Positions 56,893 through 64,000 of a stretch of 64,000 nucleotides of DNA are shown in pieces. Location of the stretch: assembly GCA_964569795.1 (NCBI GenBank), contig CAZMVB010000001.1, forward strand, positions 248,001 to 312,000, given 5' to 3'. The translations under genes were made by a program, and so were the position numbers. The stretch is from JAHJDS01 sp964569795 (GTDB lineage: Bacteria; Desulfobacterota; Desulfarculia; Desulfarculales; JAHJDS01). Within the stretch, counting starts at the first letter, position 1. The number at the start of each line of letters is the position of its first letter. The notes below the pieces were generated by a model. That model was not told the DNA's origin. It was given only the letters and a program-made list of their open reading frames with translations, and ran no database searches.

Positions 56893-58284
56893 CTATTCAG
56901 CCTCGGCCTTGTCCAGGCCGTACTGGCTGATCTTGGTCAACAACGAACGGCGACTGACACCCAGAACCTCGGCGGTTCGGGTGCGGTTGCCGTTCTCTTT
57001 TTGCAGGACGCGGGCGATGACCTGCCGCTCGGTCAGGGCGGTCACCCGGCGGACGGTCTCCTTCAAATCGGTCCGGTCCCGGGGGACGACGACGGTCAGG
57101 CCGGACTGGCTCCTCTCGAGGCCCTGGGGCAGATCGCCGGGGCCGATGACCTGACCTTCGGCCAGGATCACCGCCTGCTCGATCACGTTCTCCAGTTGCC
57201 GGACGTTGCCCGGCCAGGGCTGGCTGACCAGGACCGCCTCGGCCTCGGGCGACAGGCGCCTGACCGGCCGGCCGTGACGCTCCGCGGCCTTGGACATCAG
57301 ATGGTGGGCCAGCAGGGGAATGTCGTCGGTCCGTTCCCGCAGAGGGGGCATGACGATCGGGATGACGTTCAGCCGGTAGTACAGGTCCTCGCGAAAAGCG
57401 CCGGCCTCGACCTCGGCCTCCAGATCGCGGTTGGTCGCCGCCATCACCCGGACGTCCACCACCCGGGAGACGTTGTCGCCCAGCCGCCTGATTTCCCCCT
57501 CCTGCAGCACCCGCAGCAGCTTGGCCTGGAGGTCCAGGGGCAGGTCCGAGACCTCGTCCAGGAAGATGGTCGAACCGTCGGCCTCCTCGAACAGACCCTT
57601 CTTGGTCCGATCCGCCCCGGTGAAGGCCCCCCGGACGAACCCGAAGAACTCGGACTCGATCAGATGGGCCGGCACGGCGGCGCAGTTGACGGCCACCAGG
57701 GGTTTCTCCCGGCGCGGTGAATTGTAGTGGATGGCCCGGGCGGCCAGCTCCTTGCCCGTCCCGGATTCCCCCTGGATGAGCACCGTCGAGCGGGTGTCGG
57801 CCACCTTGCGGATGGTGGCGAAGACCCGCTCCATGGCCGCCGAGGTCCCGATGATGTTCGAGAAATCGAACTTCTCGCTGATCTCGCTTTTCAGTCGCCG
57901 GTTCTGATCGAGGATGGCCCGCCGCTCCAGGGCTTTTCGTAAGACGTGGAGGATCTCGTCCTCCTTGAAGGGCTTGGAGATATAGTCGTAGGCCCCCTGC
58001 TTCATGGCCTCCAGGGCCGTGTCCACCGAGGCGTAGGCGGTGATGATGATCACCGTCGCCTCGGACTCCTGGTTCTTGATCCGCCGCAGGACCTCGAGAC
58101 CGTCCAGGTCGGGCATCCGCAGATCGCACAGCACGGCGTCGTAAACGTTGTTCTTGAAGGCCTCGAGGGCCTCCCGGCCGGCGGCGGCCTGGTCCACGGT
58201 GTAACCCTGCTTGGAGAGCAGCACGCTCAGCACGCGGCGGATGTGGTCCTCGTCGTCCACCACCAGGATGCGCGGTTCAGTCAT
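56893..58284 (-). CDS. Sigma-54-dependent NtrC-family response regulator (canonical)
   Basis: A protein of 463 residues with an intact receiver (VVDDEDHIRRVL, CDLRMPDLDG with the phospho-Asp, and SKPFKEDEI with Lys), an AAA+ core (GESGTGKELAA, GAFTGA, GSTIFLDEVSDL) and a Fis-type HTH (NRTRTAEVLGVSRRSLLTKI). Ribosome site GAAGGAGAAATGAGCC. Its cognate kinase is the soluble histidine kinase encoded just upstream. A 162-bp hairpin repeat separates the two genes. Confidence 0.97.
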   Translation of the reverse strand: MTEPRILVVDDEDHIRRVLSVLLSKQGYTVDQAAAGREALEAFKNNVYDAVLCDLRMPDLDGLEVLRRIKNQESEATVIIITAYASVDTALEAMKQGAYDYISKPFKEDEILHVLRKALERRAILDQNRRLKSEISEKFDFSNIIGTSAAMERVFATIRKVADTRSTVLIQGESGTGKELAARAIHYNSPRREKPLVAVNCAAVPAHLIESEFFGFVRGAFTGADRTKKGLFEEADGSTIFLDEVSDLPLDLQAKLLRVLQEGEIRRLGDNVSRVVDVRVMAATNRDLEAEVEAGAFREDLYYRLNVIPIVMPPLRERTDDIPLLAHHLMSKAAERHGRPVRRLSPEAEAVLVSQPWPGNVRQLENVIEQAVILAEGQVIGPGDLPQGLERSQSGLTVVVPRDRTDLKETVRRVTALTERQVIARVLQKENGNRTRTAEVLGVSRRSLLTKISQYGLDKAEAE

Positions 58285-58306
58285 GGCTCATTTCTCCTTC
58301 GTATCG

Positions 58307-58468
58307 GTCGGAAAAAGTCGTCCTGACTTTTTCCGACTCCCGGTGGCCAAAAGCGTGGTTTTGGCAACCGGGACAAATCGCTTGTCTTTTTCAAAGCCCG
58401 CGCGATTTGCCGGGCCGTCCATGGCCCGGCTAGTGGCCCGCCGGAGAAAGACTCCATCGGGCCACTAG
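58307..58468 (-). repeat. 162-bp multi-hairpin repeat, copy 1
   Basis: Inverted relative to copy 2 at 60967-61127 and nearly identical to it over the inner 120 bp. Stems, read on the minus strand: CTAGTGGCCC/GGGCCACTAG, CCGGGCC/GGCCCGG, CAAATCGC/GCGATTTG, GCCAAAA/TTTTGGC and the terminal GTCGGAAAAAGTC/GACTTTTTCCGAC. The terminal stem contains the stop codon of the histidine kinase gene. It encodes no plausible protein. Confidence 0.85.
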
Positions 58469-60171
58469 GGCAAGGGAAAGTAGAGGCGAAAGGTGGTGCC
58501 CTCGCCCGGGACCGAGTCCACCTCGACCCGCCCGCCGGCCCGGTTGATGATGCGGTCCACGATGGCCAGGCCCAGCCCGGTGCCCTGGCCGACCGGCTTG
58601 GTGGTGAAGAAGGGCTCGAAGATGTGAGTCAGATCCTCGGGGCCGATGCCGGGGCCGGTGTCGCTGACGGTCACCACCGCGTATCTCTCCGGGTCGGCGC
58701 CGGTGGCCACCGTCAGGCGGCCGCCGTTCTCCATGGCCTGGACCGCGTTGATGATCAGGTTGATCACCGCCTGGGCCGCCTCGTCCCGATCCAGGACCAC
58801 CGGCGGGGTGGCCGGGTCGAGTTCGGTGACGACCTCGACGGTCCGGCGACGCTTGGCGGTCAGGTAGATCTGGAGGATATCGGTCACCACCTGGTTCAGA
58901 TCGACGCTGCCCACGAATCCGTCCGAGGGCCGCGAGTAGTCCAGCAGGCGGCGCACGGTCCGGTTGATGCGCGAGGCGAGCTGCTCGATGCCGGTCACGA
59001 ATTCCCGGCGCTCGTCGGCCGTGACGTCGTCCTTGCGCAGGATCTCGACGTAGCCCAGAATCCCCTGGAGGGGGTTGCCGATCTCGTGGGCCACGCCCGC
59101 GGCCAGGATGCCCACTGAAGACAATTTCTCCGAATGAAGTAGCTGCTGCTCCAGCTTCTTGCGCTCGGTGATGTCCCGGATGATGGCCAGCCAGCCGCCC
59201 GGTCCGGCCCCGGGGCGGGGGTCCTCCCTGAGGGGCGTGATCGAGGTCAGGGTCCGCCGGGTCTGTCCGTCGGCGGTGACAATGGTCATTTCGTGGGGAT
59301 GTCCGTCGGGATGGGCGAACAGCCGGTTCTCGTCGGCCTCGTTCTCGAACAGGTCGGCCAGGGGACGGCCGATCAGGGCCTGGGGGTCGAATCCCCAGTC
59401 AGCGGCCCGGGCGTTGACCAGGGCGATACGGCGCCCGTGGTCCGTGGTCAGGATCAGGTCGTTGGCCGAGGCCAGCAGGTTTTCCAGATAATCCTTGGTC
59501 TGGCGGACGTCCTGCTCGGAGGCGATCAGCTGGCGGTTGATGCGGCGCAGTTCGTCGATCAGGCGGACCGAGACCAGGACGTCGGCCGCCTGGTCGCAGA
59601 TGATGGTCATGGTCCGCAGGTGGTCCTCGCTGAAGATCTCGGGCGAGAACCCGATCAGGTTGAGCGCGCCGATGGACTCCCCCCGGCTGACCAGGGGCAG
59701 GCACAGCAGGGATCTCATTTCAAGGGGAAACCCGTCCGGCCAGGGGCCGTCGTCACCGCTGACCCGGGGCAGGTTGAGGGTCCGGCCTTCCCGGGCCGCC
59801 TCGAACACCGGACCCTCCCGGCAGGGTTGCTGACCGGACCCTTCGGCGTTCTGCCGGCCCTTGTCGTCCCGGCGGTCGTGGGCTGCGGCCAGGTTGAGGA
59901 CCCGGCGATCCCGGTCGAACAGCAGCAGGGAGCAGGTGTCGGCCGGAAGTTCGCCCATGACGATGTCGATGATCGAATGGCAGGCGTCGGCCAGGCTCAG
60001 CGAGCCGCGCAGGGTGTCCGACAGCATCCGGATCAGGGACAGTTCTTCGATCTTGGCGTCGTACAGCTCGTAGATCCGGGCCAGGGTCTCCTTATAGGTG
60101 GCCAGGGTATCCTGTTGCTGTTGGAGCTTATGTTCCAGGTCCTTGACCGTGCTCACCGGCGCATCTTGCAA
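58465..60171 (-). CDS. Soluble sensor histidine kinase (coiled-coil, GAF, PAS, HisKA, HATPase)
   Basis: A protein of 568 residues, no membrane segment. N-terminal coiled coil (KDLEHKLQQQQDTLATYKETL), a GAF-like domain (about 55-200, with TCSLLLFDRDRRVLNLAAAHD), a PAS domain (about 225-340), then HisKA with the phospho-His in AAGVAHEIGNPLQG and the ATP-binding domain (NLIINAVQAMENGG, VSDTGPGIGPEDL, GTGLGLAIVDRI). It senses a cytoplasmic or diffusible signal and phosphorylates the downstream regulator. The start is a TTG at 60171, with a GTG five codons later; neither has a good ribosome site. Its stop codon is inside repeat copy 1. Confidence 0.93.
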   Translation of the reverse strand: MQDAPVSTVKDLEHKLQQQQDTLATYKETLARIYELYDAKIEELSLIRMLSDTLRGSLSLADACHSIIDIVMGELPADTCSLLLFDRDRRVLNLAAAHDRRDDKGRQNAEGSGQQPCREGPVFEAAREGRTLNLPRVSGDDGPWPDGFPLEMRSLLCLPLVSRGESIGALNLIGFSPEIFSEDHLRTMTIICDQAADVLVSVRLIDELRRINRQLIASEQDVRQTKDYLENLLASANDLILTTDHGRRIALVNARAADWGFDPQALIGRPLADLFENEADENRLFAHPDGHPHEMTIVTADGQTRRTLTSITPLREDPRPGAGPGGWLAIIRDITERKKLEQQLLHSEKLSSVGILAAGVAHEIGNPLQGILGYVEILRKDDVTADERREFVTGIEQLASRINRTVRRLLDYSRPSDGFVGSVDLNQVVTDILQIYLTAKRRRTVEVVTELDPATPPVVLDRDEAAQAVINLIINAVQAMENGGRLTVATGADPERYAVVTVSDTGPGIGPEDLTHIFEPFFTTKPVGQGTGLGLAIVDRIINRAGGRVEVDSVPGEGTTFRLYFPLP

Positions 60172-60198
60172 AAGAGGGGTGATTTCTTATAATAACCT

Positions 60199-60227
60199 AT
60201 TCTAACCCCCTGGGGTAAAGTCGGCAA
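60199..60227 (-). promoter_or_regulatory. Promoter of the histidine kinase gene
   Basis: Minus strand TTGCCG (60222-60227), 17-bp spacer, TAGAAT (60199-60204). It lies divergent to lutA. Confidence 0.5.
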
Positions 60228-60243
60228 CCGCAAAGAGGGACTG

Positions 60244-60978
60244 GTGATCGATCTTGGTCAGATCAAATCCGTGGGCCTGTTGGAGCCGTGTCTGGCCCGG
60301 GCGGCCGCGCCCGAGGTTATCCAGGGCGCGGTCCGGACCCTGACCCGGGCCGGTTTCGCGGTCCGGAGAGTGAGGGGCTTCACCTGCTGCGGCCAGCCGG
60401 CCCTGACCGCCGGCCGCCTGAATGCGGCCCGGCGGCTGGCCGGGCACACCCTGCGGGTCCTGGCCGGCCGGGGGGCGCTGGTCATACCCTCGGCCTCGTG
60501 CGCGGCAACCATCCGCCAGGGTTATCCCCGCCTGTTCGCCGGGGAGCCTGGCCGGCTGGAGCAGGCGCGGGACCTGGCCGGCCGGGTCTTCGAGCTGACC
60601 GAGTTCCTGACGGCGGCCGGCCGGCTCGACCTGGGGGCCGAGTTTTTCGTAAAGGCCGCCTATCACGCCTCGTGTCATCTGCACCGTCACCTCGGGGCGG
60701 GCGAGGGACCCCTGGCCCTCCTGACGCGGGTCCGCGGCCTGGACCTGGTCGAACTGCCCCGGGCCGACCAGTGCTGCGGGTTCGGCGGTCAGTTCGCCGT
60801 GGATTTCCCGGAGGTGTCCGGTTCGATTCTGGCTGACAAGCTGGACTGCATCGACCAGGCCCGGGTCGAGGCGGTCATCGTCGGGGACGTGGGCTGCAAG
60901 CTGAACATCGCCGGCGGGCTGGCCCGGCGGGGGAGGGCGGTCCGAACCCTTCACCTGGCCGAGGTCCTAGGAGCCTGA
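60244..60978 (+). CDS. lutA: LutA-like CCG-domain oxidoreductase subunit
   Basis: A protein of 244 residues; GTG start after AGAGGGACT. Two CCG domains: FTCCGQPALTAGRL with SASCAATIR, and HASCHLHRHLG with DQCCGFGGQFAV. This matches LutA/YkgE, the HdrB-like subunit of the LutABC lactate oxidation complex. The gene ends inside repeat copy 2 and its stop codon is part of a hairpin stem. Confidence 0.9.
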   Translation: MIDLGQIKSVGLLEPCLARAAAPEVIQGAVRTLTRAGFAVRRVRGFTCCGQPALTAGRLNAARRLAGHTLRVLAGRGALVIPSASCAATIRQGYPRLFAGEPGRLEQARDLAGRVFELTEFLTAAGRLDLGAEFFVKAAYHASCHLHRHLGAGEGPLALLTRVRGLDLVELPRADQCCGFGGQFAVDFPEVSGSILADKLDCIDQARVEAVIVGDVGCKLNIAGGLARRGRAVRTLHLAEVLGA

Positions 60979-61127
60979 CGGAGTTTTCCGTAACAGGCTC
61001 CTAGCCGGGCCATGGACGGCCCGGCAAATCGCGCTGGCTTTGAAAAAGACAAGCGATTTGTCGCTGTGGCTAAAACCACGCTTTTGGCAACCGCGAGTCG
61101 GAAAAAGTCAGGACGACTTTTTCCGAC
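60967..61127 (+). repeat. 161-bp multi-hairpin repeat, copy 2
   Basis: Terminal hairpin CTAGGAGCCTG/CAGGCTCCTAG, then CCGGGCC/GGCCCGG, CAAATCGC/GCGATTTG, and the closing palindrome GTCGGAAAAAGTC-AGGAC-GACTTTTTCCGAC. The inner 120 bp are almost identical to copy 1 in inverse orientation. The terminal stem has a wholly different sequence from that of copy 1 yet pairs perfectly. The lutA stop codon lies inside it. Confidence 0.88.
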
Positions 61128-61150
61128 AGACACCTAGGAGGAGGCGGATC

Positions 61151-62515
61151 GTGACCTCGCCGCGCGATTTCAGAGAGCGGGCCGTTCGGGCCGCGGCCGA
61201 TCCCCGGGTGGCCGAGGTGACAGGCGGGGTCGGCGCCTGGATCGACTCCCGGCGCCGGGCCGTCACCGCGACATTCGACCGGTTCCCGGCCGTCCGGGAG
61301 CGGGCCGCCTGGCTGAAGCGGTCCTACCTGGATCGACTGGACCGGCTGATTGAACAACTGACCGAGCGCCTGGAAGAAAACGGCGTCGTTCTCCATTTCG
61401 CGGCCGACGGGGCCGAGGCCCGGTCGATCATCACCACCCTGGCCACCGAGCGCGGGGTCAAGAACATAGTCAAGAGCAAGTCCATGACCGCCCAGGAGAT
61501 CGACCTGGACGAGGCCCTCGCAAATGCCGGAATCGAGGTGCTCGAGACCGACCTGGGCGAGTTCATCTGCCAGCTCTTCGGCGAGCCGCCCTCGCACATC
61601 ATCGGTCCGGCCCTGCACCGGACCCGGTTCGAGATCGCCCGCCTGTTCGCCGACAAGCTGGGCATGGACTACGATCCGACCCCCGAGCGAATGACCGCCT
61701 ATGCCCGCGAGGTGCTCCGCAAGAAATTCCTGGGGGCGGACATGGGGCTGTCCGGGGTGAACTTCGCCGTGGCCGAGACCGGGACGTTGGTACTTGTGAC
61801 CAACGAGGGCAACGGCCGGATGGTGACCACGCTCCCCCGGATCCACGTGGCCCTGATGGGCCTGGAAAAGGTCGTGGCCAGCCTCGAGGACCTGGGCGTG
61901 TTCCTGGATATCCTGGGCCGGTCGGCCGCGGGCCAGAAGATGTCGGTTTACACCTCGCTTCTGTCCGGACCCCGGCGGCCCGGTGAGGCGGACGGGCCCG
62001 AGGAGTCGCACCTGGTCATCCTGGACAACGGCCGCAGCCGGATCCTGGCCGATCCCGAAACCCGGGAGATCCTGTGCTGCCTGCGGTGCGGGGCCTGCCT
62101 CAACGTCTGCCCGGTGTATCTGCGCGTCGGCGGTCAGGCCTACGGCCACGCCTACAGCGGCCCCGTGGGCAAGGTCTTGGTGCCGCTCCTGCTGGGCCTG
62201 GACGAGGCGGCAGACCTGCCCCGGGCCTCGACCCTGTGCGGGGCCTGCGCCGACGTCTGCCCGGTCAAGATCGACCACCCGCGCTTGCTCCAGGTCTTGC
62301 GGGCCCGCCTGGACTCGGCCGGCGCGGATCCGGCGACCGGCAGGTGGCTGGACCTCTATTCCCGGCTGGGCCTTTCCGGGACATTGTTCAGCGTGGCCCT
62401 GGCCTCGATTCGGCGGGCCCTGACGCGCTACGCCGACATGGGCCGGCCCCTGCCCGGGAGACTGGCCGGCTGGACTTCGTGCCGCGATCTGATCCGCCCT
62501 GGGGGCCGGAAATGA
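61151..62515 (+). CDS. lutB: LutB-like iron-sulfur subunit
   Basis: A protein of 454 residues; GTG at 61151 after GGAGGAGGCGGATC. The LUD domain has VKSKSMTAQEIDLDEAL, ETDLGEFICQLFGEPPSHII and ETGTLVLVTNEGNGRM. The ferredoxin region has CCLRCGACLNVCPVYL and CGACADVCPVKIDHP, two 4Fe-4S clusters. A longer frame starting inside the upstream hairpin repeat is artefactual. It is part of the L-lactate dehydrogenase complex that feeds electrons to the quinone or a similar acceptor. Confidence 0.95.
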   Translation: MTSPRDFRERAVRAAADPRVAEVTGGVGAWIDSRRRAVTATFDRFPAVRERAAWLKRSYLDRLDRLIEQLTERLEENGVVLHFAADGAEARSIITTLATERGVKNIVKSKSMTAQEIDLDEALANAGIEVLETDLGEFICQLFGEPPSHIIGPALHRTRFEIARLFADKLGMDYDPTPERMTAYAREVLRKKFLGADMGLSGVNFAVAETGTLVLVTNEGNGRMVTTLPRIHVALMGLEKVVASLEDLGVFLDILGRSAAGQKMSVYTSLLSGPRRPGEADGPEESHLVILDNGRSRILADPETREILCCLRCGACLNVCPVYLRVGGQAYGHAYSGPVGKVLVPLLLGLDEAADLPRASTLCGACADVCPVKIDHPRLLQVLRARLDSAGADPATGRWLDLYSRLGLSGTLFSVALASIRRALTRYADMGRPLPGRLAGWTSCRDLIRPGGRK

Positions 62516-63165
62516 ATAGGGACTCGTTTATAAAAATTCTGGCCCGGTCCGCGGCGGACGGTCGGACCGAGGCGGTTTCGAATGGAGCAGAGCCGGCAGT
62601 GCCCCGGAGCGAGCCCCTGTCCCGAACCGAGTTGATCGACCGCTTTGCCGCCGAGCTGGAGGCCGTGGCCGGGATCTTTCACGCGGCGACCGACGAGCGG
62701 GCGGCGGCCCGGATCATCGCCGAAATTTTTCAGACTGAGCCCGCCGGGCCCGTCCTGGTGGATGAGGCCTCGACCCATCTGCTGGCGGACACGGATCGAG
62801 TCGTGTACCGGGAGGAGGCGGACATGATCCCCCGGGCCGCGGCCTGCGCCGTGGGCGTCGGCCGGGCCGTGGCGGCCGTGGCCGAGACCGGATCGGTCGT
62901 CGTCGCCGCCCGGGACGGCCGGTGCGTGTCGCTATTGCCGCCGTGCCAGGTGACCCTGCTTTGGGCGAAAGACATTCATCTGACCGTGGGAGATTGCCTG
63001 TCGGCCCTGTCCGGGGAGGGGTGGGAATCGCTGGGCAGCGGATTGGTGTTCATTACCGGCCCGAGCAAGACCGGGGACATCGAGTCGCACCTGGTCCTGG
63101 GCGTCCACGGTCCGGGCCGGACGCACGTCATCGTGATTCAAGGAGATCAAGGTGGACAAGGTTGA
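62512..63165 (+). CDS. lutC: LutC-like LUD-domain subunit
   Basis: A protein of 217 residues; its ATG overlaps the lutB stop. The LUD domain shows VGRAVAAVAETGSVVVAA, SLLPPCQVTLLWAKDI and ITGPSKTGDIESHLVLGVHGPG, all characteristic of LutC/YkgG. It completes the LutABC set. The N-terminal 50 residues are variable. Confidence 0.93.
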   Translation: MNRDSFIKILARSAADGRTEAVSNGAEPAVPRSEPLSRTELIDRFAAELEAVAGIFHAATDERAAARIIAEIFQTEPAGPVLVDEASTHLLADTDRVVYREEADMIPRAAACAVGVGRAVAAVAETGSVVVAARDGRCVSLLPPCQVTLLWAKDIHLTVGDCLSALSGEGWESLGSGLVFITGPSKTGDIESHLVLGVHGPGRTHVIVIQGDQGGQG

Positions 63166-63883
63166 CCGATTGCGCGAGCTGTTGGCCGCAACCGACCGGA
63201 TCACGGCCTTTACCGGGGCCGGGGTCAGCACCGCCTCCGGGATCCCTGATTTCCGGAGCCCGGACGGGTTGTGGCAGCGGTTCAAGCCGCCTGACTTCCA
63301 GGCCTTCCTGCGCTCGGAGGACGAGCGGGAACGCTACTGGGAGTTCCACAGCCTGACCTTTGGCGAGATCGAGTCGGCCCAGCCCAATCCGGCCCATTCG
63401 GCCCTGGCCGACCTGGAGAAACAGGGGAGGCTGATCGGCCTGATCACCCAGAACGTGGACGGTCTGCATCACCGGGCGGGGAACACCAGACTGGTCGAAC
63501 TGCACGGCACGGTCTGGTTCAGCCGGTGTCTGTCCTGCGGCCGGAAGTGGACCACCCGTGAGGTCCTGGACCGGGTCGAGGCCGGCGACAAGGCGCCCCG
63601 GTGCGACGCCTGCCAGGGGCTGATCAAGCCGGCCACGGTCAGCTTCGGCCAGTCCCTGCCCGAGGAGGCGCTCAGCACCGCGGCCCGGTGGACGCACCAG
63701 GCCGAAGTTTTTTTGTCATTGGGGTCGAGCCTGACCGTGTATCCGGCGGCCGGATTTCCGGCCATGGCCGCCCAGCAGGGGGCCAAGCTGGTGATCATCA
63801 ACGCCGAGCCCACGCCCCTGGACTCCCTGGCCGCCCTGGTGATCAACGACCGGGTGGACGAGGTCCTGCCCCGTGTGATTTGA
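63152..63883 (+). CDS. SIR2-family NAD-dependent protein deacylase
   Basis: A protein of 243 residues; GTG start after AAGGAGATCAAG, overlapping lutC. The NAD-binding motif is FTGAGVSTASGIPDFRSPDGLW, the catalytic region TQNVDGLHHRAG and VELHGTVWF (catalytic His), and the zinc site CLSCGRKW and CDACQG. It removes acetyl or other acyl groups from lysines, using NAD. Coupling with lutC suggests control of lactate or acyl-CoA metabolism by deacylation, an inference. Confidence 0.95.
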   Translation: MDKVDRLRELLAATDRITAFTGAGVSTASGIPDFRSPDGLWQRFKPPDFQAFLRSEDERERYWEFHSLTFGEIESAQPNPAHSALADLEKQGRLIGLITQNVDGLHHRAGNTRLVELHGTVWFSRCLSCGRKWTTREVLDRVEAGDKAPRCDACQGLIKPATVSFGQSLPEEALSTAARWTHQAEVFLSLGSSLTVYPAAGFPAMAAQQGAKLVIINAEPTPLDSLAALVINDRVDEVLPRVI

Positions 63884-64000
63884 GGCGGCAGTGGCCGCAT
63901 TTAATCGCGACAAACGCTTTACAGATAGGCAGTTCGTCGTCCGCGCTCACCGGCGCCGCGGCCAATGTAGCTCGCGAAGTAATCGTGGCCACCTGCCGCC
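63884..64000. repeat. Inverted repeat reaching the right edge
   Basis: GGCGGCAGTGGCC at 63885-63897 pairs, with one base difference, with GGCCACCTGCCGCC at 63987-64000. The DNA between also contains TAATCGCGA and TCGCGAAGTAAT, which can form an inner stem. It begins one base after the sirtuin stop, like the other 3'-end repeats, but has a different sequence. Confidence 0.55.

Noticed and set aside
58211..58468. Short ORF over repeat copy 1, similar to one over copy 2
   Set aside because: The similarity comes from the shared non-coding hairpin element, not from a protein family.
61040..61150. 37-codon N-terminal extension of LutB
   Set aside because: It is translation of the hairpin repeat; the GTG at 61151 has a strong ribosome site and matches the family length.

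Overview
The window is a GC-rich stretch of bacterial chromosome with no rRNA, no intact tRNA, no transposase and no CRISPR array. The gene content points to Desulfobacterota (the old Deltaproteobacteria): a lysine-2,3-aminomutase-type radical SAM enzyme, a heterodisulfide-reductase-like (Hdr) membrane complex, a DUF362 ferredoxin protein, indolepyruvate:ferredoxin oxidoreductase (IorAB), a LutABC-type lactate module, three NtrC-family sigma-54 activators and good -24/-12 promoters, and a complete Tad/Flp pilus locus. That assignment is inference from gene families; no marker gene in the window fixes the genus.

Layout. 1-3.8 kb: a leftward operon (small protein, KamA, ATP-grasp ligase) behind a near-perfect sigma-54 promoter, with tandem palindromic sites and an NtrC-type activator gene just upstream. 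3.8-5.5 kb: a gene-poor patch with a tRNA/tmRNA 3'-end remnant, an RRM RNA-binding protein with a long leader, and a PAP2 phosphatase. 5.7-14.4 kb: a secreted vWA protein, CBS protein, sodium/solute symporter, LysM-like membrane protein, ElyC/YdcF-like protein, SagB-type double nitroreductase, nicotinate phosphoribosyltransferase and a conserved unknown. 14.4-20.1 kb: lipoprotein-CoaBC, family-4 uracil-DNA glycosylase, NfeD, slipin, Rho_N-like peptide and HD protein. 20.2-25.4 kb: cytochrome b/c-Hdr fusion plus HdrB, DUF362, 2-hydroxyacid dehydrogenase, Nfu. 25.7-31.2 kb: a secreted Cys/Trp/Arg repeat protein, MoxR ATPase, MFS transporter, an exported unknown and a CoxE-type vWA protein that is the likely MoxR partner.

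31.2-33.6 kb is the most unusual part: a 20-residue Cys-rich peptide gene, a terminator, a radical SAM/SPASM protein with an RRE-like segment and an extra Cys-rich N-terminus, and a cupin with a natural histidine tail. It looks like an undescribed ribosomal-peptide (RiPP) cassette. It is followed by a 39-codon ORF downstream of a sigma-54-like motif.

33.7-43.1 kb holds housekeeping and envelope genes (degenerate LytM, Nudix, HisD, small lipoproteins, IorAB, a TPR protein, a minimal DnaJ). 43.5-56.9 kb is the Tad locus: sigma-54 activator with a degenerate receiver, then flp, tadV/cpaA, tadE, cpaB, cpaC, tadG, cpaE, cpaF, tadB, tadC, tadD and a TPM-like protein. 56.9-63.9 kb holds a two-component pair (response regulator, soluble histidine kinase), LutA-LutB-LutC and a sirtuin. 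Two inverted copies of a 161-162 bp multi-hairpin repeat lie at the 3' ends of the kinase and lutA genes, each swallowing the stop codon in a terminal hairpin whose stem differs completely between copies but still pairs.

Regulatory themes readable from the sequence: sigma-54 control of the KamA operon, the minimal DnaJ and the pilus; and at least four genes whose -10 element sits 6-7 nt before the start codon, suggesting leaderless mRNAs.
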